Notes: generated by a model from the sequence alone, not told the origin. A DNA stretch of 64,000 nt from Pseudomonas putida (GCF_002741075.1 NZ_CP016634.1:4702501-4766500); one strand, 5' to 3'; numbered from the stretch's first letter, positions 10,850 through 21,152 are shown. Program-made: numbers and translations.

Positions 10850-12055
10850 TCAGTTGGATATCTCATGGCCCAGGCGCACCACGCGCTTGGGCAGGTCGCC
10901 GCCGAGCCAGTAGCTCAGATCCGCAGGACGCTCGATCTGCCAGGCAATGAAGTCCGCGACCTTGCCCACCTCCAGCGAACCGTGGCTCTCGCCCAGGCCC
11001 AGGGCCGTGGCCGCATGCACGGTCACGCCCGCCAGGGCCTCTTCAGGCGTCATGCGGAAGCACGTGCAGCCCATGTTCAGCATCAGCCGCAGCGACAGCC
11101 CTGGCGAGGTGCCTGGGTTGAGGTCGCTGGCCAGGGCGATCTTCACGCCATGACGACGCAGTGCGTCCATCGGCGGCAGCTGGGTTTCCCGCAGGAAGTA
11201 GAACGCGCCCGGCAGCAGTACGGCGACGGTGCCGGCCTCGGCCATGGCGATGGCATCTTCCTCGGTCATGAATTCCAAATGGTCGGCCGACAGCGCCTGG
11301 TAGCGCGCCGCCAGGCTCGAGCCGTGCAACGACGACAATTGCTCGGCATGCAGCTTGACCGGCAGGCCCAGCTCGCGTGCCTTGACGAAGACCTTCTCGA
11401 CCTGAGCCGGCGAGAACGCCAGGTGTTCGCAGAAGGCGTCCACGGCGTCCACCAGGCCTTCCTCGGCCAGGGCCGGGAGCATGTCGTCACAGATGTGCGC
11501 GATGTAGTCATCCGCCCGGCCGGCGTATTCCGGCGGCAAGGCGTGGGCGGCAAGGCAGGTGCTGCGCACGGTCAGTGGCAGCTCCTCGCCCAGGCGCCGG
11601 GCGACCTTGAGCATCTTGCGCTCGTTGCCCAGGTCCAGGCCGTAGCCGGACTTGATCTCCAGGGTGGTCACGCCATCGCGCATCAACGCCTTGACCCGCT
11701 GACGGGCACTGGCCAGCAGTTCGTCTTCGCTGGCCGCGCGGGTCGCCCGCACGGTGCTGGCGATACCGCCGCCGTTGGCGGCGATCTCGGCATAGCTGAC
11801 GCCCTGCAGGCGCTGCTCGAACTCACCGCTGCGATTGCCGCCGAACACCGCGTGGGTGTGGCAGTCGATCAGGCCAGGGGTGACCCAGGCGCCACCCAGG
11901 TCCACCGTGCGCTCGGCATCGACCGAGGGTACCTCGCCACGCGGGCCGATCCATTCGATCAACCCGGCGTTGGTGACGATCGCAGCGTCCTCGATGATCG
12001 AGTACAGGCCTTGGGCCATGGTCGCCACGTGGCAGTGCTGCCAGAGGGTTCTCAT
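10850..12055 (-). CDS. hutI: Imidazolonepropionase
   Basis: Third step of histidine degradation: hydrolyses 4-imidazolone-5-propionate to N-formimino-L-glutamate. Amidohydrolase superfamily, metal-dependent. The [10 protein letters not shown] motif has metal ligands His66 and His68; [24 protein letters not shown] and [11 protein letters not shown] are typical of HutI. 401 aa, normal length. The ribosome-binding site is AGAACGCTT-like GGAG just upstream. 15 bases after the permease gene stop, same operon. Confidence 0.97.
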   Translation of the reverse strand: MRTLWQHCHVATMAQGLYSIIEDAAIVTNAGLIEWIGPRGEVPSVDAERTVDLGGAWVTPGLIDCHTHAVFGGNRSGEFEQRLQGVSYAEIAANGGGIASTVRATRAASEDELLASARQRVKALMRDGVTTLEIKSGYGLDLGNERKMLKVARRLGEELPLTVRSTCLAAHALPPEYAGRADDYIAHICDDMLPALAEEGLVDAVDAFCEHLAFSPAQVEKVFVKARELGLPVKLHAEQLSSLHGSSLAARYQALSADHLEFMTEEDAIAMAEAGTVAVLLPGAFYFLRETQLPPMDALRRHGVKIALASDLNPGTSPGLSLRLMLNMGCTCFRMTPEEALAGVTVHAATALGLGESHGSLEVGKVADFIAWQIERPADLSYWLGGDLPKRVVRLGHEISN

Positions 12056-12070
12056 AAGCGTTCTCCGTGA

Positions 12071-13468
12071 CTAGCGGTGCAGCTCGACCGGCTCGCGGAC
12101 CCGTTGGCCCTGCCCTGCCCGTGGCTTGCACCACAGCAGGTAGGAGGCCACCAGGAACACCACCCAGATCACGCCGACGATCAACGCGGCCTGAGTGTCC
12201 GGGAAGTAGCCGAGCACACCAAAGATGAACAACATGAAGGCAATGGCCATTGCCGGCCCATAAGGCCAGAACGGCACCGGGAACTTCAGCTCGGCGATCT
12301 GCTCGCGAGTCATGCTGCGGCGCATGGCCACCTGGCTCATCAGGATCATCAGCCATACCCACACAGTGGCGAAGGTGGCGATCGAGGCGATCAGCAGGAA
12401 CACGTTCTCGGGGATCACGTAGTTCAGCACCACACCGATCAGCAGCGCAGCGCCCATCACCAGCACGGTCATCCATGGCACGCCGTGCTTGGACAGCTTG
12501 CCGAAGCTGCGAGGCGCGTGGCCTTGCTGGGCCAGGCCGTACATCATGCGGCCAGCGCCGAAGATGTCGCTGTTGATGGCCGAGACGGCTGCCGAAATCA
12601 CCACGATGTTCAGCACCGCAGCCGCCGAGCCGATACCCAGGTTGTTGAAGATCTGCACGAACGGGCTGCCTTGGCTGCCGATCTGCGGCCAGGGGTACAG
12701 GCTCATCAGCACGAACAGGGTCAACACGTAGAACAGCAGGATACGCAGCGGGACCGCGTTGATCGCTTTGGGGATGACGCGCTGTGGGTCTTTCGCTTCA
12801 CCGGCAGTGACGCCGATGATCTCGATGCCGCCGAAGGCGAACATCACGACCGCGAAGCAGGCGATCAGGCCGCTGATGCCGTTGGGCATGAAGCCGCCAT
12901 GGCTGATCAGATTGCTCACACCGACGGTGGTGCCGGGGGTGGCCTGGCCCATGCCGAAAATCATGATGCCGAAGCCTGCCAGGATCATCGCCACGATGGC
13001 GCCGACCTTGAGCAGGGACAGCCAGAACTCCATTTCACCGAAGACCTTGACGTTGCACAGGTTCAGGCCGCCGATGATGAAGACGATGCCCAGCACCCAG
13101 ATCCACCGAGCCACTTCCGGGAACCAGAAGCCCATGTAGATCCCGAACGCGGTGACATCGGCGATGGCAACGATGACCATCTCGAAGGCGTAGGTCCAGC
13201 CGAGGATGAAGCCCGCCATGGGGCCGAGGTAGGCACTGGCATAGTGCCCGAAGGAGCCGGCTACCGGGTTGTGCACGGCCATCTCGCCAAGGGCGCGCAT
13301 GACCATGAAAACCGCCGCACCACCGATCAGATAAGCCAGCAATACTGCCGGGCCGGCCATCTGGATGGCCGAGGCCGAGCCGTAGAACAGCCCGGTACCG
13401 ATCGCGGAACCGAGCGCCATGAAACGAATGTGCCGGGCCGACAGCCCGCGCTTGAGACCTTCTTGCAT
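12071..13468 (-). CDS. APC-family amino-acid permease, probable histidine transporter
   Basis: Twelve-helix inner-membrane amino-acid:proton symporter of the AAT subgroup (ProY/HisP-like). The N-terminus [20 protein letters not shown] then TGLFYGSA is the diagnostic first helix. Later motifs include [20 protein letters not shown] and [20 protein letters not shown]. 465 aa. Often annotated as a proline-specific permease, but its position between hutH and hutI makes histidine the likely substrate (as for HutT in other pseudomonads); that is inference from context. No second, NCS1-type urocanate transporter is present in this locus. Confidence 0.9.
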   Translation of the reverse strand: MQEGLKRGLSARHIRFMALGSAIGTGLFYGSASAIQMAGPAVLLAYLIGGAAVFMVMRALGEMAVHNPVAGSFGHYASAYLGPMAGFILGWTYAFEMVIVAIADVTAFGIYMGFWFPEVARWIWVLGIVFIIGGLNLCNVKVFGEMEFWLSLLKVGAIVAMILAGFGIMIFGMGQATPGTTVGVSNLISHGGFMPNGISGLIACFAVVMFAFGGIEIIGVTAGEAKDPQRVIPKAINAVPLRILLFYVLTLFVLMSLYPWPQIGSQGSPFVQIFNNLGIGSAAAVLNIVVISAAVSAINSDIFGAGRMMYGLAQQGHAPRSFGKLSKHGVPWMTVLVMGAALLIGVVLNYVIPENVFLLIASIATFATVWVWLMILMSQVAMRRSMTREQIAELKFPVPFWPYGPAMAIAFMLFIFGVLGYFPDTQAALIVGVIWVVFLVASYLLWCKPRAGQGQRVREPVELHR

Positions 13469-13506
13469 TTCGTACCCTTATTATTGTTCTGGCCGTAACT
13501 GCTAAA

Positions 13507-13587
13507 GGGCCGCTTTGCCTCCCATCGCAGGCTTCGCCAGCGCCTTGAGGGCGCCGCTGAAGCCTGCGATGGGCCGCAAAGCGGCCC
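13507..13587. repeat. Long REP-type palindrome inside the hut operon
   Basis: Arms 13507-13535 and 13559-13587 are 29 bases each with two mismatches (outer part GGGCCGCTTTGC, inner part CCATCGCAGGCTTC). It occupies most of the 127-base gap between the hutH stop and the permease start, in the middle of the operon. Confidence 0.88.
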
Positions 13588-13595
13588 CAATGGCT

Positions 13596-15128
13596 TTACA
13601 GACTCGGCAGTACGCCAGCTGGCAGCAGGCCGGTCAGGCAACCTTTGGCCAGCAGCTCGGCGGCCGCTTCGATATCGGGTGCGAAGAAGCGGTCACGGTC
13701 GTAGTGCGGGACTTCGCGGCGCAGGGCCTGACGGGCCTGCTCCAGTTTGGCGGAGGTCTTCAGGCCTTCGCGCAGGTCCAGGCCCTGGCAGGCGCCCAGC
13801 CACTCGATGGCAAGAACGCCACGGGTGTTTTCGGCCATTTCCCACAGACGCTTGCCGGCAGCCGGCGCCATGGAGACGTGGTCTTCCTGGTTGGCGGAGG
13901 TCGGCAGGCTGTCGACGCTGTGCGGATGCGACAAGGCCTTGTTCTCGCTGGCCAGGGCGGCAGCGGTGACCTGAGCGATCATGAAGCCGGAGTTGACGCC
14001 ACCGTTTTCCACCAGGAACGGAGGCAGCTGGGACATGTGCTTGTCCATCATCAGCGAGATGCGGCGCTCGCTCAGCGAGCCGATCTCGGCGATGGCCAGG
14101 GCGATGTTGTCAGCGGCCATGGCCACCGGTTCGGCGTGGAAGTTGCCGCCGGAGATGACATCGCCTTGAGCGGCGAAGACCAGCGGGTTGTCCGACACAG
14201 CGTTGGACTCGATCGCCAGGACTTCGGCGGCCTGGCGCAACTGGGTCAGGCAGGCGCCCATGACTTGCGGCTGGCAACGCAGGGAATACGGATCCTGCAC
14301 CTTGCCGCAGTTTTCGTGGGAGCGGGACACTTCGCTGGAGTCGCCCAGCAGATCGCGGAAGCAGGCTGCGGTGTCGATCTGGCCGCGCTGGCCACGGACT
14401 TCGTGGATGCGTGCATCGAACGGCGAGCGCGAGCCCAGAGCCGCCTCGACGGTCAGGCCGCCACAGGCGATGGCTGCGGCGTACAGGTCTTCGGCGTGGA
14501 ACAGGCCACGCAGGGCATAGGCGGTGGACGCCTGGGTGCCGTTGAGCAGGGCCAGGCCCTCTTTCGCAGCCAGGGTCAGCGGCTCCAGGCCCGCGACCGC
14601 CAGGGCCTCGGTGGCAGGCAGCCATTGGCCTTTGTAACGGGCCTTGCCTTCGCCCAGCAGTACCAGCGACATGTGCGCCAGCGGTGCCAGGTCGCCGGAG
14701 GCACCGACCGAGCCCTTGAGCGGGATGTGTGGATAGACTTCGGCGTTGACCAGGGCGATCAGCGCGTTGATGACCTTGCGACGGATGCCGGAGAAACCAC
14801 GGCTGAGGCTGTTGATCTTCAGGACCATGATCAGACGCACCAGGTCGTCGTCCAGCGGCGCGCCGATGCCGGCGGCGTGGGACAGCACCAGGGAACGCTG
14901 CAGGTTTTCCAGGTCATGGCTGGCGATGCGGGTCGAAGCCAGCAGGCCGAAACCGGTGTTGATGCCGTAGGCGGTGCGGTCTTCGGCAATGATCTGCTCG
15001 ACGCAGGCAACGCTGGCGTCGATGGCCTGGCCGGCGCTGGCATCCAGTTGCAGGCGCACTGGCGCTGCATGGATGGCACGTAGTTGGGCCAGGGTCAGGG
15101 TGCCGGGCTTGAGAGTCAGTTCGGTCAC
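13596..15128 (-). CDS. hutH: Histidine ammonia-lyase
   Basis: First catabolic step: L-histidine to trans-urocanate plus ammonia, cytoplasmic homotetramer. The MIO electrophile forms from Ala143-Ser144-Gly145 in [14 protein letters not shown]. Tyr of [10 protein letters not shown] (51-60) and the [10 protein letters not shown] segment near residue 410 are active-site parts. 510 aa, as in P. putida. It follows hutU by 87 bases. Confidence 0.98.
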   Translation of the reverse strand: MTELTLKPGTLTLAQLRAIHAAPVRLQLDASAGQAIDASVACVEQIIAEDRTAYGINTGFGLLASTRIASHDLENLQRSLVLSHAAGIGAPLDDDLVRLIMVLKINSLSRGFSGIRRKVINALIALVNAEVYPHIPLKGSVGASGDLAPLAHMSLVLLGEGKARYKGQWLPATEALAVAGLEPLTLAAKEGLALLNGTQASTAYALRGLFHAEDLYAAAIACGGLTVEAALGSRSPFDARIHEVRGQRGQIDTAACFRDLLGDSSEVSRSHENCGKVQDPYSLRCQPQVMGACLTQLRQAAEVLAIESNAVSDNPLVFAAQGDVISGGNFHAEPVAMAADNIALAIAEIGSLSERRISLMMDKHMSQLPPFLVENGGVNSGFMIAQVTAAALASENKALSHPHSVDSLPTSANQEDHVSMAPAAGKRLWEMAENTRGVLAIEWLGACQGLDLREGLKTSAKLEQARQALRREVPHYDRDRFFAPDIEAAAELLAKGCLTGLLPAGVLPSL

Positions 15129-15215
15129 TTCGCTACTCCAATTCGCATGGGGCCCGCAGGCCCCTTCTTGTTATTCAGTATCAACGTTGTTCGGCAATTA
15201 CCAAAGGAACGTCGA

Positions 15216-16889
15216 TCAGCCCGTGATCATCGGCAGGTCCAGGCCCTGCTCCTTGGCGCAGTCGATGGCGATCTGGTAGCCGGCATCGGCGTGACGCATC
15301 ACGCCAGTCCCTGGGTCGTTGGTCAGCACACGGGCGATACGCGCGGCTGCTTCGTCGGTACCGTCGCAGACGATGACCATGCCCGAGTGCTGGGAGAAGC
15401 CCATGCCCACGCCACCGCCGTGGTGCAGCGAAACCCAGGTGGCGCCGCCTGCGGTGTTGAGCAGGGCGTTGAGCAGTGGCCAGTCGGAGACCGCGTCGGA
15501 GCCATCACGCATGGCTTCGGTTTCGCGGTTCGGGCTGGAAACCGAGCCGGAGTCCAGGTGGTCGCGGCCGATGACGATCGGGGCGGACAGCTCGCCACTG
15601 CGGACCATTTCGTTGAACGCCAGGCCCAGCTTGGCGCGCAGGCCCAGGCCAACCCAGCAGATACGTGCCGGCAGGCCCTGGAAGCTGATGCGCTCGCGGG
15701 CCATGTCCAGCCAGCGGTGCAGGTGGGCGTCGTCCGGGATCAGCTCCTTGACCTTGGCGTCGGTCTTGTAGATGTCCTCGGCGTCACCGGACAGCGCCGC
15801 CCAGCGGAACGGACCGACGCCGCGGCAGAACAGCGGACGGATGTAGGCCGGCACGAAGCCTGGGAAGTCGAAGGCATTGGCCACGCCTTCTTCCTTGGCC
15901 ATCTGACGGATGTTGTTGCCGTAGTCGAAGGTCGGCACGCCCATCTTCTGGAAGTCCAGCATGGCTTGTACGTGGACGGCCATGGACTGCTTGGCGGCCT
16001 TGACCACAGCGGCGGCGTCGGTCTGGGCGCGGTCGCGGTACTCTTCCCAGGTCCAGCCGGCTGGCAGGTAGCCGTTGAGCGGGTCGTGGGCGCTGGTCTG
16101 GTCGGTGACCATGTCCGGGCGCACGCCACGCTTGACCAGCTCTGGCAGGATTTCAGCGGCGTTGCCGTGCAGGGCGATGGAGATGGCCTTGCCTTCGGCA
16201 GTGTACTTGGCGATGCGCGCCAGGGCGTCGTCCAGGTCCTTGGCCTGCTCGTCCACGTAGCGGGTCTGCAGGCGGAAGTCGATGCGGCTCTGCTGGCATT
16301 CGATGTTCAGCGAGCAGGCGCCGGCCAGGGTCGCGGCCAGTGGCTGGGCGCCGCCCATGCCGCCCAGACCAGCGGTCAGGACCCACTTGCCGGTCAGGTT
16401 GCCGTTGTAGTGCTGGCGACCTGCCTCGACGAAGGTTTCGTAGGTGCCCTGAACGATGCCCTGGCTGCCGATGTAGATCCAGCTGCCGGCGGTCATCTGG
16501 CCGTACATGGCCAGGCCTTTGGCGTCCAGTTCGTTGAAGTGTTCCCAGTTGGCCCAGTGCGGCACCAGGTTGGAGTTGGCGATCAGCACGCGCGGAGCAT
16601 TGGCGTGGGTCTTGAAGACGCCGACCGGCTTACCGGACTGGATCAGCAGGGTCTCGTCGTCTTCCAGGCGGGTCAGGGTCTCGACGATCTTGTCGTAGCA
16701 CTCCCAGTTACGCGCGGCACGGCCGATGCCACCGTAGACCACCAGCTCCTTCGGGTTCTCGGCGACCTGAGGATCGAGGTTGTTCATCAGCATGCGCAGC
16801 GGCGCTTCGGTCAGCCAGCTCTTGGCGGTCAGCTTGTTGCCACGCGGGGCGCGGATTTCTACGTCACGGTATTTGTTGTTGTCAGTCAC
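15216..16889 (-). CDS. hutU: Urocanate hydratase
   Basis: Second step: urocanate to imidazolonepropionate, using tightly bound NAD+ as electrophile. 557 aa. The N-terminus [20 protein letters not shown] agrees with the P. putida enzyme, which fixes the start as GTG at 16889 with AGGACA just upstream. Conserved [18 protein letters not shown] (NAD+ binding) and [15 protein letters not shown] are present. It is the first structural gene after the HutC operator at 16954-16967, so it is the head of the inducible hutUH-permease-IG unit. Confidence 0.98.
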   Translation of the reverse strand: MTDNNKYRDVEIRAPRGNKLTAKSWLTEAPLRMLMNNLDPQVAENPKELVVYGGIGRAARNWECYDKIVETLTRLEDDETLLIQSGKPVGVFKTHANAPRVLIANSNLVPHWANWEHFNELDAKGLAMYGQMTAGSWIYIGSQGIVQGTYETFVEAGRQHYNGNLTGKWVLTAGLGGMGGAQPLAATLAGACSLNIECQQSRIDFRLQTRYVDEQAKDLDDALARIAKYTAEGKAISIALHGNAAEILPELVKRGVRPDMVTDQTSAHDPLNGYLPAGWTWEEYRDRAQTDAAAVVKAAKQSMAVHVQAMLDFQKMGVPTFDYGNNIRQMAKEEGVANAFDFPGFVPAYIRPLFCRGVGPFRWAALSGDAEDIYKTDAKVKELIPDDAHLHRWLDMARERISFQGLPARICWVGLGLRAKLGLAFNEMVRSGELSAPIVIGRDHLDSGSVSSPNRETEAMRDGSDAVSDWPLLNALLNTAGGATWVSLHHGGGVGMGFSQHSGMVIVCDGTDEAAARIARVLTNDPGTGVMRHADAGYQIAIDCAKEQGLDLPMITG

Positions 16890-16953
16890 GGGAATGTCCT
16901 CTGCGGTCAGGTCGACGGCGGTTTGTCGATGTGAATATACAAACACATCTTTA

Positions 16954-16967
16954 CTTGTATGTACAAG
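16954..16967. promoter_or_regulatory. HutC operator upstream of hutU
   Basis: CTTGTATGTACAAG is a 14-base near-perfect palindrome 65 bases before the hutU start. It is the sequence I recall as the P. putida hut repressor site. A further half-site-like stretch (minus-strand TTTGTATATTC, 16932-16942) sits between it and the gene. Urocanate is the known inducer that releases HutC. Confidence 0.9.
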
Positions 16968-17017
16968 CATGGACAACCAAATTTTTAATACCGTTCCTCG
17001 GGAAGCCAGAAATACAA

Positions 17018-17124
17018 AGGGGCCGCTGCGCGACCCGATCGCGGCACAAAGCCGCTCCTACAAGGATTTGCGATCACCTGTAGGAGCGGCCTTGTGCTGC
17101 GATCGGGCTGCACAGCAGCCCCTT
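17018..17124. repeat. Long REP-type palindrome between hutD and hutU
   Basis: Arms 17018-17062 and 17080-17124 are about 45 bases each with a few mismatches (inner core GCCGCTCCTACA, outer part AGGGGC). It fills the gap between the hutD stop and the hutU operator and would form a strong RNA hairpin in any hutC-hutD readthrough transcript. Confidence 0.88.
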
Positions 17125-17138
17125 TTCACGATGCCCGA

Positions 17139-17711
17139 TTAGCGCGACATCAATTCGATCAGACAGAACCGCCCTTGAACATCCAGCCCCAGCAACCCGT
17201 CGTTGCCTTCCAATTGCAGGCAATCATACAAGCCGAGCTGCTGCTTGGACTGTCCCGATACCGACACGTCCACATGCCCACTGGCAGCGAACAGCAACAC
17301 CGTCGAGGCCGAGCTGAATATCCGACTGGTGCCGTCAAACCACTGCAACCGCGCCCGGTAACGTTGCGGCGCGTAGATCAGGTTGAAGTCGCGGATCGCG
17401 CCACCGAGCAGCTTGCAGCTGACCTGGCTTTCGCCACTGAAGGCAAAGGCGTCGAATGGCAGCAAGGGCCGGCTGGCCTGACCATCGACCAGCAGGCGCA
17501 TGCCATCGCCCTGCAGCACGCTGATGATCCGCTGGTAGCCGGCAAAGGTGGAGAACCCGCCGGACTCCTCGATGTCGGCGATCGACAAGCGCCAGCCGAA
17601 GCCATCCAGGCCTTCGCCTGCGTCGCGGGTGATCTCTTCGGTGAAACCACCACCGTTCTTCCAAGGCATGCGCGGGTAGTCTTTGGCGCGCAGCAACTGC
17701 AACTGGGTCAT
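17139..17711 (-). CDS. hutD: HutD family protein
   Basis: Small cupin-like protein (HutD/Ves family) found in pseudomonad hut operons and reported to limit hut over-expression. 190 aa. The N-terminus MTQLQLLRAKDYPRMPWKNG then GGFTEEI is the family signature, followed by FGWRLSIADIEESGGFSTFA. Its ATG overlaps the hutC stop by 4 bases (ATGA), so it is translationally coupled to the repressor. No catalytic function is established. Confidence 0.93.
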   Translation of the reverse strand: MTQLQLLRAKDYPRMPWKNGGGFTEEITRDAGEGLDGFGWRLSIADIEESGGFSTFAGYQRIISVLQGDGMRLLVDGQASRPLLPFDAFAFSGESQVSCKLLGGAIRDFNLIYAPQRYRARLQWFDGTSRIFSSASTVLLFAASGHVDVSVSGQSKQQLGLYDCLQLEGNDGLLGLDVQGRFCLIELMSR

Positions 17712-18454
17712 TTACTGAATCGTCCTTCGAGGCGATGACGGGAACCGGGGTGGATCAGCCGCGCCGCGGTCACCGGCTGGCGACCGGACCAGGTGCGGCG
17801 GCGAATCAGCAAGCAAGGCTCGCCCTGCTCGATCTGTAGCAGGCGGCACTCCTCGGGCTCGGCGAGGATCGCTTCGACCACGTGCTCGCCCTCGGTCAGT
17901 GGCGCGACCTGCGAGAGGTAGGCATAGGGCGTCTGCTGGGTGAAGTCCTGCTTGAGGTAGTCCGGGGCGATCTGGGCGTTGACGTAGCGATCTTCGATCT
18001 GCACCGGCACGCCGTTCTCGTAATGCACGATCAGCGAATGGAACACCCGCTGGCCTTCGCGCATATCCAGGGCCAAGGCGCGCTCGGAACCGGCGGTCTC
18101 TTCAGTTAGGCGGATCACCTGGCAGCTATGCTGGTGACCACGGCCGGCGATTTCGTCGGCAATGTTGTTGACCTCGAACAGTGCCGAACGGCTCTTGGGC
18201 TCGGCGACGAACGTGCCCACGCCCTGCATGCGCACCAGCAGCCCTTCGGCGGTGAGTTCGCGCAGGGCGCGGTTGATGGTCATGCGGCTGAAACCCAGCT
18301 CGCTGACCAGTTCGCTCTCGGACGGGACCCGGTGATGCGGTGGCCAGCTGCCGTTTTCGATCTGCTGGACGATCATCTGCTTGACCCGGGCATAGAGCGG
18401 CGCCGGCCCTTCGCCCATCTGGGCAACCAGCGCGGAGACAGGAGGTGTCGGCAC
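17708..18454 (-). CDS. hutC: Histidine utilisation repressor
   Basis: GntR-family repressor, HutC subfamily. The N-terminal winged helix is at about residues 18-88 (PSESELVSELGFSRMTINRA, then LRELTAEGLLVRMQGVGTFV) and the C-terminal UTRA effector domain, which binds urocanate, is at about 100-240. 248 aa, full length. Divergent from hutF, with an operator in the 109-base gap, so it probably also represses itself and hutF. Operon with hutD. Confidence 0.97.
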   Translation of the reverse strand: MPTPPVSALVAQMGEGPAPLYARVKQMIVQQIENGSWPPHHRVPSESELVSELGFSRMTINRALRELTAEGLLVRMQGVGTFVAEPKSRSALFEVNNIADEIAGRGHQHSCQVIRLTEETAGSERALALDMREGQRVFHSLIVHYENGVPVQIEDRYVNAQIAPDYLKQDFTQQTPYAYLSQVAPLTEGEHVVEAILAEPEECRLLQIEQGEPCLLIRRRTWSGRQPVTAARLIHPGSRHRLEGRFSK

Positions 18455-18520
18455 GGCGTTGAATCCTTGTGCAATTGATTGAGCGGTAGCTTGCCGCAGT
18501 TTACCCGGCAGGCAAACGCC

Positions 18521-18536
18521 TGTATATGTATATACA
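18521..18536. promoter_or_regulatory. HutC operator between hutC and hutF
   Basis: TGTATATGTATATACA has 7-base arms that pair perfectly around GT. It lies 27 bases before hutF. A possible hutF promoter TTTACC-N17-TATATG (18500-18528) overlaps it, which would let HutC block hutF directly. The half-sites differ in detail from the hutU operator. Confidence 0.82.
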
Positions 18537-18563
18537 AGTTAAACAATAACAGGATTTCACCCG

Positions 18564-19928
18564 ATGCCTGCCTTTTTCGCCGAACGCGCCCTGCTGCCCA
18601 CAGGCTGGGCCAGCAATGTCCGCCTGGAAGTTGCCGAGGATGGCCGCCTGACCCATGTCGAGGCCGATGCCTCGGCAGAAGGCGCCGAGCGCCTGGGCGG
18701 CCCGCTGCTGCCGGGCATGCCCAACCTGCACTCCCACGCCTTCCAACGCGCAATGGCGGGCCTGGCGGAAGTGGCCGGCAACCCCAACGACAGCTTCTGG
18801 ACCTGGCGTGACCTGATGTACCGCCTGGTGGGCCGCATCACCCCCGAGCAAGTGCAGGTCATCGCCCGCCAGCTGTACATCGAAATGCTCAAGGCCGGCT
18901 ACACCTCGGTGGCCGAGTTCCACTACGTTCACCATGACCACAACGGTCAGGCCTATGCCGACCCGGCCGAGCTGTCGCTGCGCATCAGCGCCGCCGCCGC
19001 CGACACTGGTATCGGCCTGACCCTGCTGCCTGTGCTCTACAGCCACGCGGGCTTCGGCGGCCAGGCACCGAGCGAGGGCCAGCGCCGCTTCATCAACTCA
19101 AGCGACCAGTACCTGCGCCTGCAGGAGCGCCTCGCACCGCACCTGGCGGCACAACCGGCACAGCGCCTGGGCCTGTGCTTCCACTCCTTGCGCGCGGTCA
19201 CCCCGGGGCAGATCGCCGAAGTGCTGGCCGCCAGCGATCAGGCGTGCCCTGTGCACATCCACATCGCCGAGCAGCAGAAGGAAGTCGATGATTGCCTGGC
19301 CTGGAGTGGTCGCCGCCCCCTGCAATGGCTCTATGAAAACGTCGATGTCGACGCGCGCTGGTGCCTGGTCCATGCCACCCACGCCGAGGCCGACGAAGTC
19401 AGCGCCATGGCTCGCAGCCGCGCCGTGGCAGGCTTGTGCCTGACCACCGAGGCCAACTTGGGCGACGGTATCTTCCCGGCCGTGGACTTCATGGCCCAGG
19501 GCGGGCGCATGGGCATCGGCTCGGACAGCCACGTTTCGCTCAGCGTGGTGGAAGAGCTGCGCTGGCTGGAATACGGCCAGCGCCTGCGCGACCAACGACG
19601 CAACCGACTGTATCGCGACGACCAGCCGATGGTCGGTCGCACCTTGTACGATGCAGCACTGGTCGGCGGGGCCCAGGCGATGGGCCAAGCGGTCGGCGAG
19701 CTGGCCGTCGGCAAGCGCGCCGATTGGCTGGTGCTCGATGGACAGGACCCTTATCTCGCCACGGCCAACGGCGATGCCATCCTCAACCGCTGGCTGTTCG
19801 CCGGGGGTGATCGCCAGGTGCGCGATGTGATGGTCAATGGACAGTGGGTGGTTCGCCAGGGGCGGCATGAACAGGAAGCCGAGAGCGCCCAGGCGTTCGT
19901 CGAGGTCCTGCGTCAGTTGCTCGACTAG
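18564..19928 (+). CDS. hutF: Formimidoylglutamate deiminase
   Basis: Fourth step of the five-step pathway: N-formimino-L-glutamate to N-formyl-L-glutamate plus ammonia. Amidohydrolase superfamily (related to AtzB/TrzN, hence old chlorohydrolase names). Metal ligands His56 and His58 lie in NLHSHAFQRAMAG; HIHIAEQQKEV, LVHATHAE and GIGSDSHVS carry further ligands. 454 aa, normal. Divergently transcribed from hutC with a shared operator. Confidence 0.97.
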   Translation: MPAFFAERALLPTGWASNVRLEVAEDGRLTHVEADASAEGAERLGGPLLPGMPNLHSHAFQRAMAGLAEVAGNPNDSFWTWRDLMYRLVGRITPEQVQVIARQLYIEMLKAGYTSVAEFHYVHHDHNGQAYADPAELSLRISAAAADTGIGLTLLPVLYSHAGFGGQAPSEGQRRFINSSDQYLRLQERLAPHLAAQPAQRLGLCFHSLRAVTPGQIAEVLAASDQACPVHIHIAEQQKEVDDCLAWSGRRPLQWLYENVDVDARWCLVHATHAEADEVSAMARSRAVAGLCLTTEANLGDGIFPAVDFMAQGGRMGIGSDSHVSLSVVEELRWLEYGQRLRDQRRNRLYRDDQPMVGRTLYDAALVGGAQAMGQAVGELAVGKRADWLVLDGQDPYLATANGDAILNRWLFAGGDRQVRDVMVNGQWVVRQGRHEQEAESAQAFVEVLRQLLD

Positions 19929-20018
19929 CCGTATGGGGCTGCTGCGCAGCCCTTGAGCTTAGCGCCGTAGATGTGGACGCAACTGTCTTGTCTCGATCTG
20001 CAGGCTTGCGCTGGCAGC

Positions 20019-20105
20019 GTGTAGGAGCGGGTTTACCCGCGAACACGGGCCAAGCCCGTGTCATCCACCGCGTTGCCTGCGTCGCGGGTAAACCCGCTCC
20101 CACAA
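20019..20105. repeat. REP-type inverted repeat
   Basis: Arms 20019-20042 and 20082-20105 (core AGCGGGTTTACCCGCGA) enclose a small inner palindrome (CACGGGC-CAA-GCCCGTG). It lies between the convergent hutF and lipocalin genes. A short GGGCTGCTGCGCAGCCC hairpin at about 19936-19952 follows hutF. Nothing else is seen in 19929-20175. Confidence 0.87.
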
Positions 20106-20175
20106 GGTTCGCCGCAAGCGTTCAAAGACAATGCATGTGTCGCGAAAGGGGCGCTAAGCGCCCCAATCTCAATGA

Positions 20176-20748
20176 TCAGTGCGAAGCGACAATCTGCTTG
20201 TCCGAGGCACGCCAGATCAGACGGGTAGTGTCATAGCCTTGCTGGCGCGCCTTGGCCAGCAGGCTCTCGCGCTCCACCGCCGGAAGGGTCTGCGTCCGCG
20301 AGAGCAACCACAGGTATTTGCGGTCCGGGCTGCCGACGATCGCGGTGCGGTAGCGTTCGTCCACATACAGCACCCAGTACTCGCCCTTGGCCACGCCCGG
20401 CACCAGGTTCGTGAACCAATTGTTGAATTCCACCCACAGCCGGTCGTTGTGCCCCGGCTCTTGCGGCCAGGCAGAACCTTCGGCGCGCAGCCACTCGCCA
20501 TCGAACATGCGGCAGCGGTTGAGCACACCCATCGTGCCATCGGGCCGCAGGTTGTAGTGCGCCTCGGACTGGGCGCAGTCACGCTGGAATGTCATCGGCA
20601 AGCGTGCCAACTCGTACCATTTGCCTTCATAGCGCTTGAGGTCGAGGTTACCGACAGTCTTGGGTACCAGCGGGTCGGTCGCGGAAGTGGCACAGCCGCC
20701 CAGAACGATCGCCGCGCAGAGCGCCAACAACAAGTGCAAACGCTTCAT
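20176..20748 (-). CDS. blc: Lipocalin family lipoprotein (Blc-like)
   Basis: Outer-membrane lipocalin lipoprotein thought to bind lysophospholipids or fatty acids. The signal peptide MKRLHLLLALCAAIVLGGCA has the lipobox LGGC with Cys19. The lipocalin GxW motif is YEGKWYELARLPMTFQ; later strands …GYDTTRLIW are typical. Start ATG at 20748, 190 aa. The start overlaps the stop of the upstream small lipoprotein gene by 4 bases (ATGA). Confidence 0.94.
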   Translation of the reverse strand: MKRLHLLLALCAAIVLGGCATSATDPLVPKTVGNLDLKRYEGKWYELARLPMTFQRDCAQSEAHYNLRPDGTMGVLNRCRMFDGEWLRAEGSAWPQEPGHNDRLWVEFNNWFTNLVPGVAKGEYWVLYVDERYRTAIVGSPDRKYLWLLSRTQTLPAVERESLLAKARQQGYDTTRLIWRASDKQIVASH

Positions 20749-20999
20749 TTGAGACCCTGCCCGGAATAGATAAGGACTTTGTCGGCCGCGTACTGCACGC
20801 TGATGAAGCTCTTTTCGTCCCCCCAGGTGCAGCTGCTCATGCCCAGCGCCCCCGAACACTCGGCCGGCGTGCCGAGCAGTTGCTCCACCTCAGCCTTGCT
20901 CATGCCCGTCTTGAGCTTGGAATAGTTTTCCTGGTTGATCTTGCTGCAAGCGGTCAGGACGACGCACAAGGACAACAGGGCGAGGGAACGCAACGACAT
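20745..20999 (-). CDS. Small lipoprotein, BamE/OmlA-like (DUF3862-type) fold
   Basis: 84-aa exported lipoprotein of unknown role. The lipobox VLTAC has Cys18. The core NYSKLKTGMSKAEVEQLLGT then PAECSG is the SmpA/OmlA-like pattern, and the ending ISVQYAADKVLIYSGQGL fits it. Two further Cys (ECSG, SSCTW) could form a disulphide in the periplasm. Translationally coupled to the lipocalin gene, so a joint envelope role is plausible but unproven. Confidence 0.85.
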   Translation of the reverse strand: MSLRSLALLSLCVVLTACSKINQENYSKLKTGMSKAEVEQLLGTPAECSGALGMSSCTWGDEKSFISVQYAADKVLIYSGQGLK

Positions 21000-21152
21000 G
21001 AAGGGACACTCCTGGAGATGAAGGCACAGGCATGGTGGCCTGCAGACAGCTTAGAAGACAAAAAGCCGCCTCGGTTCCCTGCTCCCCTGGTTTTCACCCT
21101 ACGCCATTGGTCGGCTGGTGCGCAGCGTGAGACGCTGATCACAGCCCGGAAA

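Noticed and set aside
12077..13498. Long frame opposite the hut permease
   Set aside because: Asp/His-rich shadow of a membrane-protein gene, not a real protein.
16889..17140. Sigma-54 promoter for hutU (expected if CbrB/NtrC activate hut)
   Set aside because: No GG-N10-GC pair with acceptable -24/-12 sequence is found; TGGTTGTCCATGC has the wrong spacing.
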